This document shows, in pieces, positions 19,301-30,066 of a DNA stretch of 64,000 nt (its first letter is position 1; every line of letters begins with the position of its first letter). This DNA comes from Zopfochytrium polystomum (taxonomy: Eukaryota; Chytridiomycota; Chytridiomycetes; Chytridiales; Chytridiaceae): positions 1 to 64,000 of the forward strand of contig JAIVFJ010000223.1 in the NCBI GenBank assembly GCA_025765615.1, in the 5' to 3' direction. The position numbers and the translations under genes are program-made. The notes beneath the pieces were generated by a model. It made no database searches. It saw nothing but the letters and a program-made list of their open reading frames with translations, and was not told where the DNA came from.

Positions 19301-21531
19301 TTTGAAACAAGAAGCTTGGATCCCTCATCAACCACAGGTTGTGCAGCATTCAAGGATTTGAGGAAAGCTTGTGTGTACTCAATCTGGTCTTGAGTGTTCT
19401 CCTCGGCAGTTGGCTCAATTTCAGTGATTGGAATCATTTCAAAGGCCTTTGATATATCTTCTTCGGGGCGTCCAGTCACCAGCATCTTCACATTTGAAGG
19501 AAGCATCCTGTTCAGTTCCTGAAACACTGACAGAATGTCACTCCTCTTGCCAACAGCACCACACTCGTCCAGGGCATCCACAACAAGCACAACAGGCACA
19601 TCCAGCTGCTTGGTGTCAACAACACTCTGCAGCGGCTGAATAAGCAGCACCTTCATCATCTCAAACACAGATCTGGACAAAATATCTGGATTGTCTTGCT
19701 TGACTTGAAGAAGAATTACCCCAAACTGAAAGCTAAACTTTGCTAGACTGAAAACCAGGGTCAGGACCAGGTTGCGAGCACTGTTGCGACATTCATCGTC
19801 ATGCTTGCAAAAGAACATGCCACCAAGCATTCCAAAAGCCTCCAGCTCTCTGGAGACCATGGCAGCCATCACAGACTTGCCCACTCCAGCCACACCCTTC
19901 AACCACATCACCCTGTTGGTGCTGGCTGCTGAGGGTTTGTCTGGTGACAGGAACTGAAATACTCTGTTGACGAGCCACTGCCTGGATCCAGAAAGCAAAT
20001 TCTTCAGAAGGGCCTGCCTTTCATCGTCCATGATGTCAGACAGGGGAGTCAGCCACGTTTCCAATTCATTCAATCTGGGTCTGGAGAGTGAAATATCTGA
20101 ACTTGCATAGAGAGTCTTCATTTCAGCTTTCCTACAACTGTACACATTCCTTGCAACAGTGACAACCCTGTTGTATATCCAAAGTGAAAGTTGTGTGAGG
20201 AGGGTTCAAGAAACACAACAAACACAAAATGCAAGTGCATACTTGAGGACTTCATCGCTTTTTCTATCTGCAAAGGGGCCATTCAGCTCCAGCACCATCT
20301 TGACAGTTTCAGACACAGTGTGGCGCCGAGGGCTCAAAGGATGAGCATGAAGTGATTTTGGAAACTTGGAGTAATCAAAAGTGCTGAACTTGTTCTCCAC
20401 CAACTCCTTCCTCCCGTTGTCGAGAGTTGCAGTCACCTGCTCAGAAAGAAGAACTGGCAGGATGTCAACTCCTCTCTCTTCCTTCATCTGAAGTGCAAGT
20501 TCCCACTAACAGTCACGTTTAGCAACATCAGAAATCAGATCAACAAGCTCACCTCCAACAAGCAATTGTCCAGCTTTTTGTCAGCCTCAAGCATCCACTT
20601 CATGCTCGAATCAGAACACAGCAGAATAATAACTGAAGAGTGATACAAGCCCGACATGTAGTTGATGTCCCACTTCTGGCCAAAAGCAAGGCACTTTGCA
20701 TCCCAAAAAGCATGGAGACCGCTCATTTTGGTCTCTTTGGGAAGAGCAGTGCCACTGAAAGATTTCAACAAGGCTTTCTCCAATTCATGGAAAAGTTCCT
20801 TGGCAAACACTGTTTCTGATGCCTGGTGGTAGCTGTTTGCAGTTCAGATGATTGTTGGAACAAAACATGCAATGCTCAGACCTAATAAAGAAAGGATGCC
20901 TTTGAACACCAGTCTCACACTCCCAATCTCTTGGAATCAACCCCATCCACTTATCTGAAGGAGAGTTTGAAACAACAAGGGTGAGTCTCTGATGATCATT
21001 CCTGAACTGCACAACTCACCCTTGTCAGGCACAAGGCTCTCATCAAAGCTATCACCATCAGCCGATGCAGCAGTGGGATGGGTAACTCCAGGACCATTAG
21101 CAACTGGAACAGTGCCATTACCACCACCAGCAGCAGCCGTGGTTGTGCTTGCTCCAGATGCAGTGGGAACAGTCTGGGTCACTCCAGGTAGGTTCGAAAC
21201 AGGAACAGCAAGCACCTTAAAAAATTTTTCAGAAAGAAATGAAAAAAGCAGAACAACTGATGAGAAGCAAACGTACTTTCCACTTCAAATGCTGAGAAAG
21301 CAGGCTTGCCAGGTCATCTTTCACATCGAGGATCATTTTACCACCAGTTGCAGAGTCCACATACACCAATTCAATGGGACCAGTGATATTCCATCGTGAA
21401 GCCACAAGCTGGTGCAGGTCGGCAAAGCTGGTGCTGGCAGGAACTTCAATCTTCCTTCCAGTATCACCAAGCTCAAAAACCACAGTCCAGGAATTCACTT
21501 TGCTCGTCATATTTTTCACAAGCACAATCAA
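16348..21531 (-). CDS. PB1-TIR-NACHT-WD40 protein (fungal NLR-type receptor)
   Basis: Minus-strand exons as I read them: PB1 exon ending at a GTACGT donor near 21276 (5' start not found); linker exon about 21214-21020; TIR exon 20832-20553; 20505-20243; and 20167-16348 (stop). Introns 20506-20552 and 20168-20242 are clean GT-AG. PB1-like: GRKIEVPASTSFADLHQLV with acidic IELVYVDSATGGKMILD. TIR: HAFWDAKCLAFGQKWD, SGLYHSSVIILLCS, DNCLLE joined by splicing to WELALQ, then DILPVL; the Glu of LLEWE is the likely NADase residue. NACHT: Walker A GVAGVGKS, Walker B VVLVVDALDECG, sensor LVTGRPEED. The C-terminus has twelve WD40 repeats of 42 residues, nearly identical. The strand linking the linker exon to the TIR (20833-21019) does not splice cleanly, so the 5' part is provisional and could be damaged. 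Likely role: self/non-self recognition with WD40 sensing, NACHT oligomerisation and TIR signalling. Confidence 0.85.
16795..18270 (-). repeat. Coding tandem array: twelve 126-bp WD40 units
   Basis: Each unit encodes AAFSPDGQFVVSGS..TVRIWNASTGQEMHKLEGH with few changes. Variation concentrates just after the GH and just after VSGS. Unit 3 lacks one codon (VIWNAS instead of VRIWNAS). Plus-strand ORFs across the array are antisense shadows. Confidence 0.95.
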
Positions 21532-22867
21532 TAGCGGATTCTGTGAAGAAGGAAATGAAAGTAAGATTGGGTGGTAATAAGAGAAGAGGGAGATTTGGAA
21601 AGCAGGGCATTGGGTCAGTGAGACAGTTTAAACGAGAGTATTTGCATTAGCTTTAGCAACAGATAGCTAATATTCAGAAGTTTCTTTCAAGCATGTTGAA
21701 ATTGAACAAAGTTAGCAGGACTGGCCTGGAGCCACAGACAAAGTGCGCCTGCGTTGGGAGGGTGGAAGGTGGCTGTCTCATCACTGGCCAGCATCAGAGC
21801 CTGTCCTCGCAAGATCAACAACATGACTGTCGTTCTGGATGAAGTGGAGTGCAAGGTCTGCATCTTGGAAAACGTGGCTTGCGGGGGGGAGGCAGCATTT
21901 CAGATCATTATCAAAGGCACGAGAAAGAACACCTCCATAAACAATAGGGCACGAACCTTGAAGCTGGTCAGATAGCCACCCTGAGGAGAATGGGTTTGCA
22001 GGCGATAATCCATGTTGATTGGAGGCCCATATGGCGAATCAAATGCCTTTTCCGTCGTCCTGGAAAACCCTTGGACGCCGCAGTGGCTACGGGGGGGGAG
22101 AGGTAGAAGAGATTCATGCTGTCAACGAACTCGCAACACGTCTTGGACACTTCTCGTACCCACCTTTTTGTTGTACTCCACCTCAGTTACGACCTCTATA
22201 AAAATCCATGACAAAAAGATATCTTTGAGGACAGGGTAAATCTCAATGTGAGACTCGGTGCCGTCCAGGCTTGTAATGGGCCTTGCAGAGCAGCCGGCCG
22301 ATACCTCGTCCTGGGCGGCGACCATGTCTGCGGTATTCAACCTGTCGGGGTAGTATCTGTCCCGGTACCTGTCGGGTGGGTGAGTGCTGACCGGCGTTGA
22401 CGACGGAGCCGCACCCGAGGATGCAGGCGGCGAGCTCGATGACCTGGCGACCGCCGAAAAGTTTGGTGTGGCTGTCAACATGTACTCGCTCGGGCCGACA
22501 CTCGGCCCGGCGGTCGGTCCACTCGTCGGATCGCGCATTCCGCAAAACTTGACCTCGACAGGATCGCACTTTGTCCTGGCTGGTGGATCCATCTGCAGCC
22601 TTGATGGGTACACGGAAAGCGCCTGTGTTGGGGGTGGGCGGCTTGGGCGGGGGCGGGGAGGACGGTCGATCGGCGCTCACCGGTTGTTCGTTCGTTCGTT
22701 CGTTTTTTTTGTTTCTCGTTTTTGCTTTTGGTTTTAAAATTTCCCTGTCTGTCTGTCTGTCTGTCTGCCTCTCTGTCTAGACAGCCGACCCACCCGCTGT
22801 TCGTCACATCAAAAAACCCGCAGATTCATCCAACTCTTCGTCACAACCCACCCCTTCTCCCCGTCCG
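21532..22867. other. Upstream flank of the NLR-type gene; no gene assigned
   Basis: Should contain the promoter and first exon of the minus-strand gene, but I could not identify the start. From 22240 the DNA is GC-rich with Pro/Ser-rich ORFs on the minus strand and a Gly/Pro alternation on the plus strand; neither is convincing. Simple repeats (GTTC)n and (TGTC)n lie at 22688-22780. Confidence 0.4.
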
Positions 22868-23330
22868 TCACAGAGCCACAGAGCGTGAGCTCCTCGCCAT
22901 CGACTTGGGGCAGAAAATGAACCTCCAGTCCGGCTGCTGACGCATCCACCAGCTGCAGAAGGACTTGTCCGAAAAGACCCACCCATACCGCAATTTTGTC
23001 ACGGGCAACGCCGAGACGCTCAAGGGCGCCGAGGGCAGCTGCGGCGGCCGCAACGTCTGCAACGAGGTCGTCTCCTGGTACAGGGAGCACTGAAGCGCCA
23101 ACCCCGTCCCGGCTTTCCCGAGGCATCTGCTGTCAGTTGGTGCGCTGCGGACAGAAATTAGGATTAAGCCTGTCAAGGAGAATAGGGAGCTGCAGATCAA
23201 TTTCGCGTTCCCAGACCTGATCGAGTTGTATTTGTGCAAGCCTTCTTCGTACGTCCCTCACTTGCTTGGCCACCAGTGAAGGAGGCATTCTGGCGCTGTT
23301 AGGAAAGCTTGGTTTGTTTCAGATTCCCTT
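22868..23330 (+). pseudogene. Insulysin-like M16 metallopeptidase fragment
   Basis: Plus-strand pieces in family order: ERELLAIDLGQKMNLQ (the ER-E..A(V/I)D-S-E-H region of insulin-degrading enzyme), LQKDLSEKTHPYRNF followed by TGNAETLKGA, then NVCNEVVSWYREH (the VR-E-L..FY..HYS region), and after frame changes LQINFAFPDLIELYLCKPSS, YVPHLLGH and EGGILALLGKLGL. Intact enzymes read P-x-x-Y-L-x-H-L-I-G-H-E-G-x-G-S here. In-frame stops after NLQSGC, after YREH and within GH*E show it is dead. The zinc-binding HxxEH region and the C-terminal half are absent. The second copy of the LTR-like element follows within 20 bp. Confidence 0.75.
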
Positions 23331-23349
23331 TTTGATTTGATGCAGTGGC

Positions 23350-24090
23350 CAGTGGTGGTGGTGGCGACAACAACAGCGTCGTCGTCCCCAACCTTCCCAT
23401 CCCTGCGAGGGTGTTGGTGGCTGCACTCGGTGCAGCCCCTGACACCTGAGAGCTCGATCTGCGAGTGCCTGCCTCAGTCCTATTGCTGTGAGAGTGAGAT
23501 GTGTAAGTACGAGTGCGATGCGATAAAGCCTCTTGGTCAAGTGATTGTGCCGACGCAGCCCAGTGGGGTGCATGTACGATTGCAGGTGTTTCTGCGTGCG
23601 AGTTCCCTGCTGGCGACCTTCCGACCCCTACATAGTCGACTCCCTCCTCTCTCTCCCCCCCGTCGCTGGCGACGACGAGAGCTCCTGCAGCACCGTCCGC
23701 GACGAGGGGCGCTAGGTCGCGCCCTGTCCATTGTGTTTGAGATTAGGTTCCTGAGATAAAAACCCCTGTTTCCCTCTTCTCTCTCTTTATTCTGCGGTTG
23801 TGTTGCGCCCTCGGGAGTGCCCTTCCGTTTCCCCTCGCATCAGCCAGCAGCCACGCGAGTAATCGGTGCTCCAGCACCGATCCCTCAGAGGATTGTCCCT
23901 CTGAGTGTTCATTCTTTGTGTTTGAGACCCCTGTTAGACAGATCAGTAGGGATACTTCGTGGACTAGGCAAGTGGTAGGGTTGAAACACCCCCTAGACAA
24001 CAGCCCAATAAAGTTGTTTTAGCCTATTATTTGCTTTCCCTCACTCTAGGGCCCAGATCCCAGGGTCAAAGGAGTGAATATAGTCTCACA
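23350..24090 (+). mobile_element. 3' half copy of the 1,456-bp LTR-like element
   Basis: Aligns with 14380-15150 with a few percent differences and one gap near 23727, ending in the same TAGTCTCACA at 24090. The 5' half is missing; the left join is in GTGG-rich sequence at about 23350. Confidence 0.8.
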
Positions 24091-24495
24091 ACGATAACCC
24101 TTCTCATTGCTCTTACTCTCAATACAGCAGCGTCTCTGAACCATTTCTATCAACAGCCAGTTGGAGCTGAACTGATGAGTGTTAAAGTAACTGTGTTTCT
24201 TGACCAACTATAACATTATGCGTTATTAAAAGTGACATTTGTTTCCAGTTGGCAATTTGCACCTGTACCTCTGAAACAGCTGCATTCGTCCTTCCTCCTT
24301 CCTGCTGGGTTAGCCCTGGCTGCAGAGTCAGAACCACTTGAAACATGCAGAACTCGAACACCACATCAGGAATAGATGCATCCAGCGACTGCAAAAGAAC
24401 TCCTCACGGTTTGGCTGCTTTCGCGTCCGTCAAAAGATCACGCGCCAACCTCGCAGCAACACCGGTTCCAACTGAGTGCCCCTGCTGAGAGCAAT
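24091..24495. other. Intergenic, nothing recognised
   Basis: No motif-bearing ORF or RNA seen. Confidence 0.4.
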
Positions 24496-24552
24496 TCCCA
24501 GATCATCTAACAGTTAAGATTCCGCCCTTTCAGTTCAATTCACCGTCTGGGA
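24496..24552 (+). pseudogene. tRNA-Glu(TTC) relic with internal deletion
   Basis: TCCCAGA..TCTGGGA ends pair and the anticodon loop CTTTCA is present, but the 3' anticodon stem and variable region are deleted. Confidence 0.6.
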
Positions 24553-25407
24553 GGAACCAGCCACCTGATGCCTGCCGGCGGTTGGTTGGTTGGTTGTGCC
24601 ACTGTCAGCTCCTGGCGCCTTGACTCACTCCTCTTATTTCCGTGCTTCTTCCTGAGGAACCTGCTTGTCGCCTTTGACTTTGGCCAAACCCCCCAACTTG
24701 TTCAGTGTGGAAGCACCCTGAGATCCTTGACTCCTGTTGAAAAAGGCAGAACTCCCTTTTCACGACAAGAGAACAGTACCAGCTGAGCAACAAGTAGTCA
24801 CCTCACACTGCTCCTCGCTGCCTGACAGGGGGTACATCAGGGCCTAGCCACCTGACATAGAAGGAGGACATGTAAAGCCACATGGCTCAGTCTGTGTTGG
24901 AGCTGTTGCTGCATACTCTCAACTGCATGGATTTCAGACAGTTCCTTTTTTGTATGAGAATCAACCTCCACTGGGAATTGCTTCTCAGGGTTTTTGTACA
25001 TGTTGCCACAAGCCCGATTGTATTGGCACAACTGCTTTTATCTCTCAAGGACCTGCTTGGTCGGCAACAGGACAAAGCTGGCAAACCGTCCATCTAAATG
25101 ATCGCTGTCAAAGAGGTTCCTTGTCTTTTTCTCTCATCTCACGAAGGTAAGTCGTGGCGCTTCCAATCATAACCTTGATATGAGTGCCGTTACTCGCCGT
25201 ACGTCTAATATCCGCCCCAACGCATACTTGCATCACAGCAACGCTCCAAAAACGGTCAAGGATCCAGTTGAAGCAGGGTCGCAAAGTACAAAAACGTGCA
25301 TCGAGATAACTCCAGACCCACTGTCGTCCAGTGCTGAGAGACTGGCTTGTGACTTTTTCTCGTGTGCGATCAGAAATAGATTTGTTTTGCTGTAGCCTCC
25401 TGTAATG
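24553..25407. other. Intergenic, nothing recognised
   Basis: No gene or RNA supported. Confidence 0.4.
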
Positions 25408-25479
25408 AGCAGCGTACTGTAGTGGAGGCACGTTGGGCTCATAACCCAAAGATCGAACGATCGAACGTTCCACTACTTA
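25408..25479 (+). pseudogene. Initiator tRNA-Met(CAT)-like relic
   Basis: AGCAGCG acceptor strand, GTTGGGCTCATAACCCAA anticodon arm and GATCGAACGATCGAAC T-region match eukaryotic initiator tRNA architecture. The 3' acceptor no longer pairs well and the D-arm is altered (ACTGTAG where GGCGCAG is usual). Many differences from the standard are G-to-A or C-to-T. Confidence 0.6.
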
Positions 25480-25868
25480 GTGGTAAACCACCTCAAGACG
25501 GCGTACAGTATCTGTGGTTAATGCGGTTTTTTGAGCTGACTCGCTGAAGTGCTTGAGTGATCAAATTTGATGGATCTGACCACTAAATTTTTCTGTTTTC
25601 CACTCCGCATATCGGGATTGTGGGTGAAGAGCTTTTGCCTTCCTCATGCCTTGGCTCCGTCACGCGCTGCGTCCCAGCGAAGCGAAAGCTAGGTCACTTC
25701 TCGGGATGATCAATGTGGGAGTTTGCTGCTCATCACTTCTCTCCTCGACAGAGTAAATACAAGTTGAAACGTGCTGTATTGGAACGTTACATAATTATCC
25801 GTACAAAAACCCCCCCTCTCAAACCATACACCATGTTCCCACACCGTCCTCCTGGATTTCTATAACCG
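25480..25868. other. Intergenic, nothing recognised
   Basis: 3' flank of the minus-strand disordered-protein ORF. Confidence 0.4.
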
Positions 25869-26900
25869 CTACTCCAGCTCTGGCGTCGGTGAACCAAAAA
25901 ACGGCGAGCCTCGAAAGGACGCGGGAGACTTGAGTTCCGGAAGAGCGGCAGTCGAGCCCCCGCAGAGCGCCTCGACGCTCAACACACTCGACCTCGTTCG
26001 CAACGCAGCGGGCACGCGGTCGATCCCCTTGGAAACCTTCGTGGCCTCTTTAATCTTCCCCTCGAAGCGATGCTCAACAGCCACTTGTGGCGGAGGCGGT
26101 GGGGGCGCCACATATTTGCTCGGGTCGAAGGTCCAGCGCCTTGACCGGTCTCCACGATGCCGCGCCTCGGAGCAACAGAAGCCGGATCCGGCCGTGGTAG
26201 GCCAGTGGATGCGGATAGGCCCGCCACCGTGGCCCGGCTCGAAGTGAGTGTTACTGCGCGAGCGGCTGCAGTTGTGGGTGCAGGGATGGGAGTAGGGGGC
26301 GGAAGCGCAAAGGCCGGAGGTTGGGGGGCGGGTGTAGGGTGTGGGGCTGCGCGAGGGGGAAGGTGGGGTGGAGGCTCTTGTGGAAGGGGTTGTTGGTGTG
26401 TCTGGAGTGGGTTCGGACTTGATTGGAGTTGGACTCGACGTTGGGGTCGGTTGCGCTTGCGGCTGCTGAGGCTGGTGGGGTGGAAGGATAGTGGCTCGGT
26501 CTTGTACGCGGTGTGGTGCGGGAAAGGGGGGCGGCGGGGAAGTCGACGCGGTTGCGGAAGGTGACGGCAACGGTTGTAGCTGGATTACTTGGCCAGAGTG
26601 GCGGGCGAAGATCGGGAACAACAGCTGCTGCACAATGAGCTGGAATGCTGCTGCGGGGTCGTTCTGCAACGACTGGTTGGCAGGCACGGCGATTTGAAAG
26701 ACGACGTTGACCACCTGGGCCGTTTGACTTTGACCCACGGGCACCGCGGCTGGAGACGGTGGTTGTTCTGGCTGGGTGGTGGGGAGTGGACGGAGCCCAG
26801 CTTGCATGGTCGTGCCCGCTGTTGAAGATGGTTGATGGGCAGCGTTTACTGAAAATCTTTCTCTTATTATTATTTTCAGCAAATAAATAGTTTTCTCCAA
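25869..26900 (-). CDS. Proline/serine-rich disordered protein (unrecognised)
   Basis: A long minus-strand frame of up to 343 codons. The first part may be intronic: a GTGAGT donor near 26907 and a TTTTCAG acceptor near 26851 suggest an upstream exon that I could not define, and an internal ATG (MQAGLRPLPTTQPEQ) is an alternative start. The protein has a hydrophobic block (VVNVVFQIAVPANQSL, AAAFQLIVQQLLFPIFA), a long Pro/Thr/Ser region, a short Cys/Arg-rich segment, WTFDPSKYVAPPPPPP and a C-terminal basic helix (EGKIKEATKVSKGIDRV) before PFFGSPTPELE. No domain is recognised. Low stop density and biased composition support coding, but a chance GC-rich frame is possible. Confidence 0.4.
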   Translation of the reverse strand: MEKTIYLLKIIIRERFSVNAAHQPSSTAGTTMQAGLRPLPTTQPEQPPSPAAVPVGQSQTAQVVNVVFQIAVPANQSLQNDPAAAFQLIVQQLLFPIFARHSGQVIQLQPLPSPSATASTSPPPPFPAPHRVQDRATILPPHQPQQPQAQPTPTSSPTPIKSEPTPDTPTTPSTRASTPPSPSRSPTPYTRPPTSGLCASAPYSHPCTHNCSRSRSNTHFEPGHGGGPIRIHWPTTAGSGFCCSEARHRGDRSRRWTFDPSKYVAPPPPPPQVAVEHRFEGKIKEATKVSKGIDRVPAALRTRSSVLSVEALCGGSTAALPELKSPASFRGSPFFGSPTPELE

Positions 26901-28199
26901 CTCACCACAGGCTGAGCACCGCGCCAGCTTGTTTCTGTTGCCGTCGGTGTCTGCGTGTCTGCCGTTGGCCCAGCTTCAGATCCGCAAACCAACCGAAGTG
27001 GGTGCGGAAGAAGACACATACACCACGGAATCTAAGGAAATGTGCTCCGCCAACAGCGACAAACCACACACACACACACCAAACGCCACGGGGAATGCGA
27101 AGACGCCAGGCTGAGCCACCATCGAAGCCGTATTTCCTGCATAAGAATCCGCATGGGAGAGACGGCCTTTCCAGCCCAAGACGGCCTTGCCAGCCTCGCC
27201 AAGTCGGCGGTGCTGCAGTTGATACAGCTCCTTGTCTCCGCAGCAGCACCGGATACGGCCTTACCGGAAATCGAGAATGTTTTTTTTTTTTTTTTGTCTT
27301 TTTTTTGTCTTCAATATTATCCGCGGGTCTGCCCGCGCCCGGCTATTAACAGGCTGGGCCACTTTCCTTTTTTTTTTTTCTTTTTTTTTTTTTCTTCTTT
27401 TTTCGCCCCAGTGTCTCCATCCCCGTCGCTCGTCGCCGTCGGGAGCCGGCGAGCTGCCGACGCGGAAGAATTAGACACGCTGCCTCCTCTTCGGTGAATG
27501 CTTTGTGTCGATCGGAAAAGAGCGAGGCAGCGCCAAAACTGCTGGAGAAGAGCGACCGCAAGTGTGCTCCGCCAACAAAGCAATCCCATGAACGGCAAGT
27601 TATGGCTTCTATTCATCGTTGCTGCAAAAAAAAAAAAAAGGGGAAGGCGGGCTCTTTTTTGACTGAGACATGGGTCAGTGATACCTGAGCCCCTTTCGTA
27701 CGCAAGCTCCAAAATCAAGTCCGCCATCAATGAGGACGAGAAGCGGCTGCTCTGGAAAATGGGGTAATGGAACGAACAATCGGGGCAAACAAATTTTAAC
27801 AGGGACGTTTCCACCATCTCACACGTCAAACAACCGACCACTCAGCCCACCAGTCCCTGTTCCACCGGGTTTCAAAGTCGCAGCAACACCGAGGCTAAGA
27901 CGCCGAAGAGCAGCGCCTCGACGACGGGGTCACCACCTCTGCCTCCATTGGCGCTACCGGCGGTGCCTTTTCGAAACCGTTCGTCGTTGTGAAGGTGCGA
28001 CCTTTGCTGCCACTGTTGTTTCCGTGTCTTCTTCATGCGAGGTTGTCGATGGCTGCGGGCATCGACGCCTTTGGCCCTGCCGTCGCAAGAGCGGGCGACG
28101 CCAAAGTGGTCGTCGTTTGAGCGGATTTAGACGATGGGGTGGCTGCTCGCGCTTTGCAGTCTCGCTTTCAAGGGTGTTTGCGGCGGGAGTTGCCGTTGC
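26901..28199. other. No gene assigned
   Basis: Contains CA repeats (27067-27081) and T-rich tracts (27281-27310, 27367-27405), possibly a 5' exon of the disordered protein on the minus strand. A short plus-strand phrase at 28048-28127 (GIDAFGPAVARAGDAKVVVV) is discussed under rejected items. Confidence 0.4.
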
Positions 28200-28664
28200 A
28201 GCAAGAAAGCAGAATTGCCGGGCTTGGGTGGTTGGTCGAGGCAGGGTGGCGGAGACGCTGACCCTCCCCAACCTCCTCGAGCGATTGCGTCGGAGCGCCG
28301 GGTTTCGCGGTGCGGAGCGGCGGGGCAAAAGAGCGAGTTCAAGCTCCTCCCCGACCGCGACGAACAAAAAAGTCTGGTGACTGGCGCGCTTCACGAAGCG
28401 GCATTGGCAGGCAGCCTCGACATGGTGACGTTCTGTCTGGAACGCGGCGCAGACCGGCAGTCGCCATCAGCCAAGAAAGCCCTCGGCCACGCGATCAGCA
28501 CAAGCCGTGTTCCGATGGTGGAAACCTTGCTGGCCGCATCGGTGCCGGTAGCGGGAAAACGTGAGTTGAGTTTGGAAAGGGAAGTGGAGGCAGCTGCGAG
28601 CGATGCAACAGACAATGTCAAAGCACTGCTCAGATCGAGATTCCCTTCTCTGGAGCTTCTTTGA
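28200..28664 (+). pseudogene. Ankyrin-repeat protein fragment
   Basis: GALHEAALAGSLDMVTFCL followed by ERGAD and, about one repeat later, LGHAISTSRVPMVETLLAA fit two consecutive ankyrin repeats (A-L-H-x-A-x-x-x-G-x-x-x-x-V-x-x-L-L-x-x-G-A-D). The frame then runs through ELSLEREVEAAASDATDNV to a stop at 28664. Upstream sequence is Cys- and Arg-rich and not recognisable. Only two repeats are seen, so this is probably a 3' gene fragment. Confidence 0.5.
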
Positions 28665-30066
28665 GTAACCCAGGTGGTTTTGGTGTGCACGTTATCGGGA
28701 CAATTTCTTCTTGTCATGAACTACCTTTCGGGCATGCAGTTACCATTCTCGATGTTCATGTATTTGGTGCCGCCAAAGATTCTGACTCTCTATTTGACCG
28801 CGTTGCTTCCTTCAGTCCAGAATGAGAAATCTGAGCGTATCTCTTATGTTCACTGGGCAAAACCCTCGAGCTTCTCCAGCGGAGGCCCAATATGGAAAAA
28901 GAACAGGCCTTAATGGCATTCTGGCGGGATGCCTATTACAAGTAAACTTACTGATGAACGCCAGAAAAATATACCGCGCTGCACGAGCGGTCATACTCAC
29001 TGCTTACCTCAATCAAAGAACGGGAATCAGTCAATGTTGCTAATGGTCCAACACAGGCGGCGGCGGCGGGTGCGGCTGACAGACTGCACGCCTCACGAAG
29101 CGCTTGCAGCCCGCGAAAAGGTGTTTCGCAAGTTTTTCCGGCTCGTGAGTGAGCAGAGTCACGGTGTGGTATTCGGCGGACTCGACGCGCAACGGCGCGA
29201 ACGTTGCTCAGTGCCCCCGTCGGACGTGCGGATCGACGAGGGGGACAAGTTTGAGGGACCGGGTGCGATGGGCGCGGTCAGACGTGCGGCGGCCGAGCCT
29301 CTGGAGTTTATTTAGCAAAGGAGGAGGAGGAGAGCAAGCTTTGTCGTAATATCTCCTTATGCGGTGGGCGAACGAAGGAACGGCATACAAACCAAGAAAC
29401 AATGGTATTGAAAAATTCCAAATGGGCCGTATTGCCATCATTTTAGGCAGACGAAGTGAATCCATGCGACAAAATTTCACTGCCACTGCCTCTAAGAAGT
29501 CTAAAAGACATCGCTCCTGCGCAAGCGAAACAGCCACATTGGCTTTGGCTTTAGCAAAAGGTGATTGAAGGTGTAGGAACTGGTGCAAAACCCTAAAATT
29601 ACTTTTCTGATGTCTTATTAGGTCCGTCCAAAGGTCTGCTTTGCGTATTCAAGGACTGATCACCTTCACGCTACATGACACCTTCATTCCTACCTAACGG
29701 CCATGAAAGACCTGGCACTAGTGAAGGAATCCTCCACCGGACCAAGGGGGAATTTTTCATTACAAATATGAACAGTCAGTCATTCAAAAAATAATGAACA
29801 ACAATTACAACCACACTGACACAACCCCAACCAGTAGAATGTCGCAATCGCTGTATTTGAACGAGCAATGTAGCCACACGAACAAATAGTCATCGAGTAG
29901 AGCAAAACCTCACTGATCCAACCAGCCAAGCTTTCACCTTCCGCCCAATCACTCGTGGACCCTGACAACATACTTGAACCCCGAGACCTTCCCTTCCAAC
30001 TGCAACTTGCGCCGCCACAATCCCCGCCAGCCCATCCTCCGCCGCCTCCATCCCCGCAGCCAACAA
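28665..30066. other. Intergenic, nothing recognised
   Basis: Short unrecognised ORFs, including one at 29050-29315 (AREKVFRKFFRLVSEQSHGV) without family assignment. Confidence 0.4.

Noticed and set aside
22480..22560. Plus-strand NMYSLGPTLGPAVGPLVG resembling a drug-efflux MFS motif
   Set aside because: No neighbouring transmembrane segments, and the minus strand gives an equally open Gly/Pro/Ser frame.
28048..28127. Plus-strand phrase GIDAFGPAVARAGDAKVVVV resembling a GH3 (aVaaA..aDVvVvvvG) strand
   Set aside because: Only about 20 residues, no flanking GH3 motif; could be chance in GC-rich DNA.
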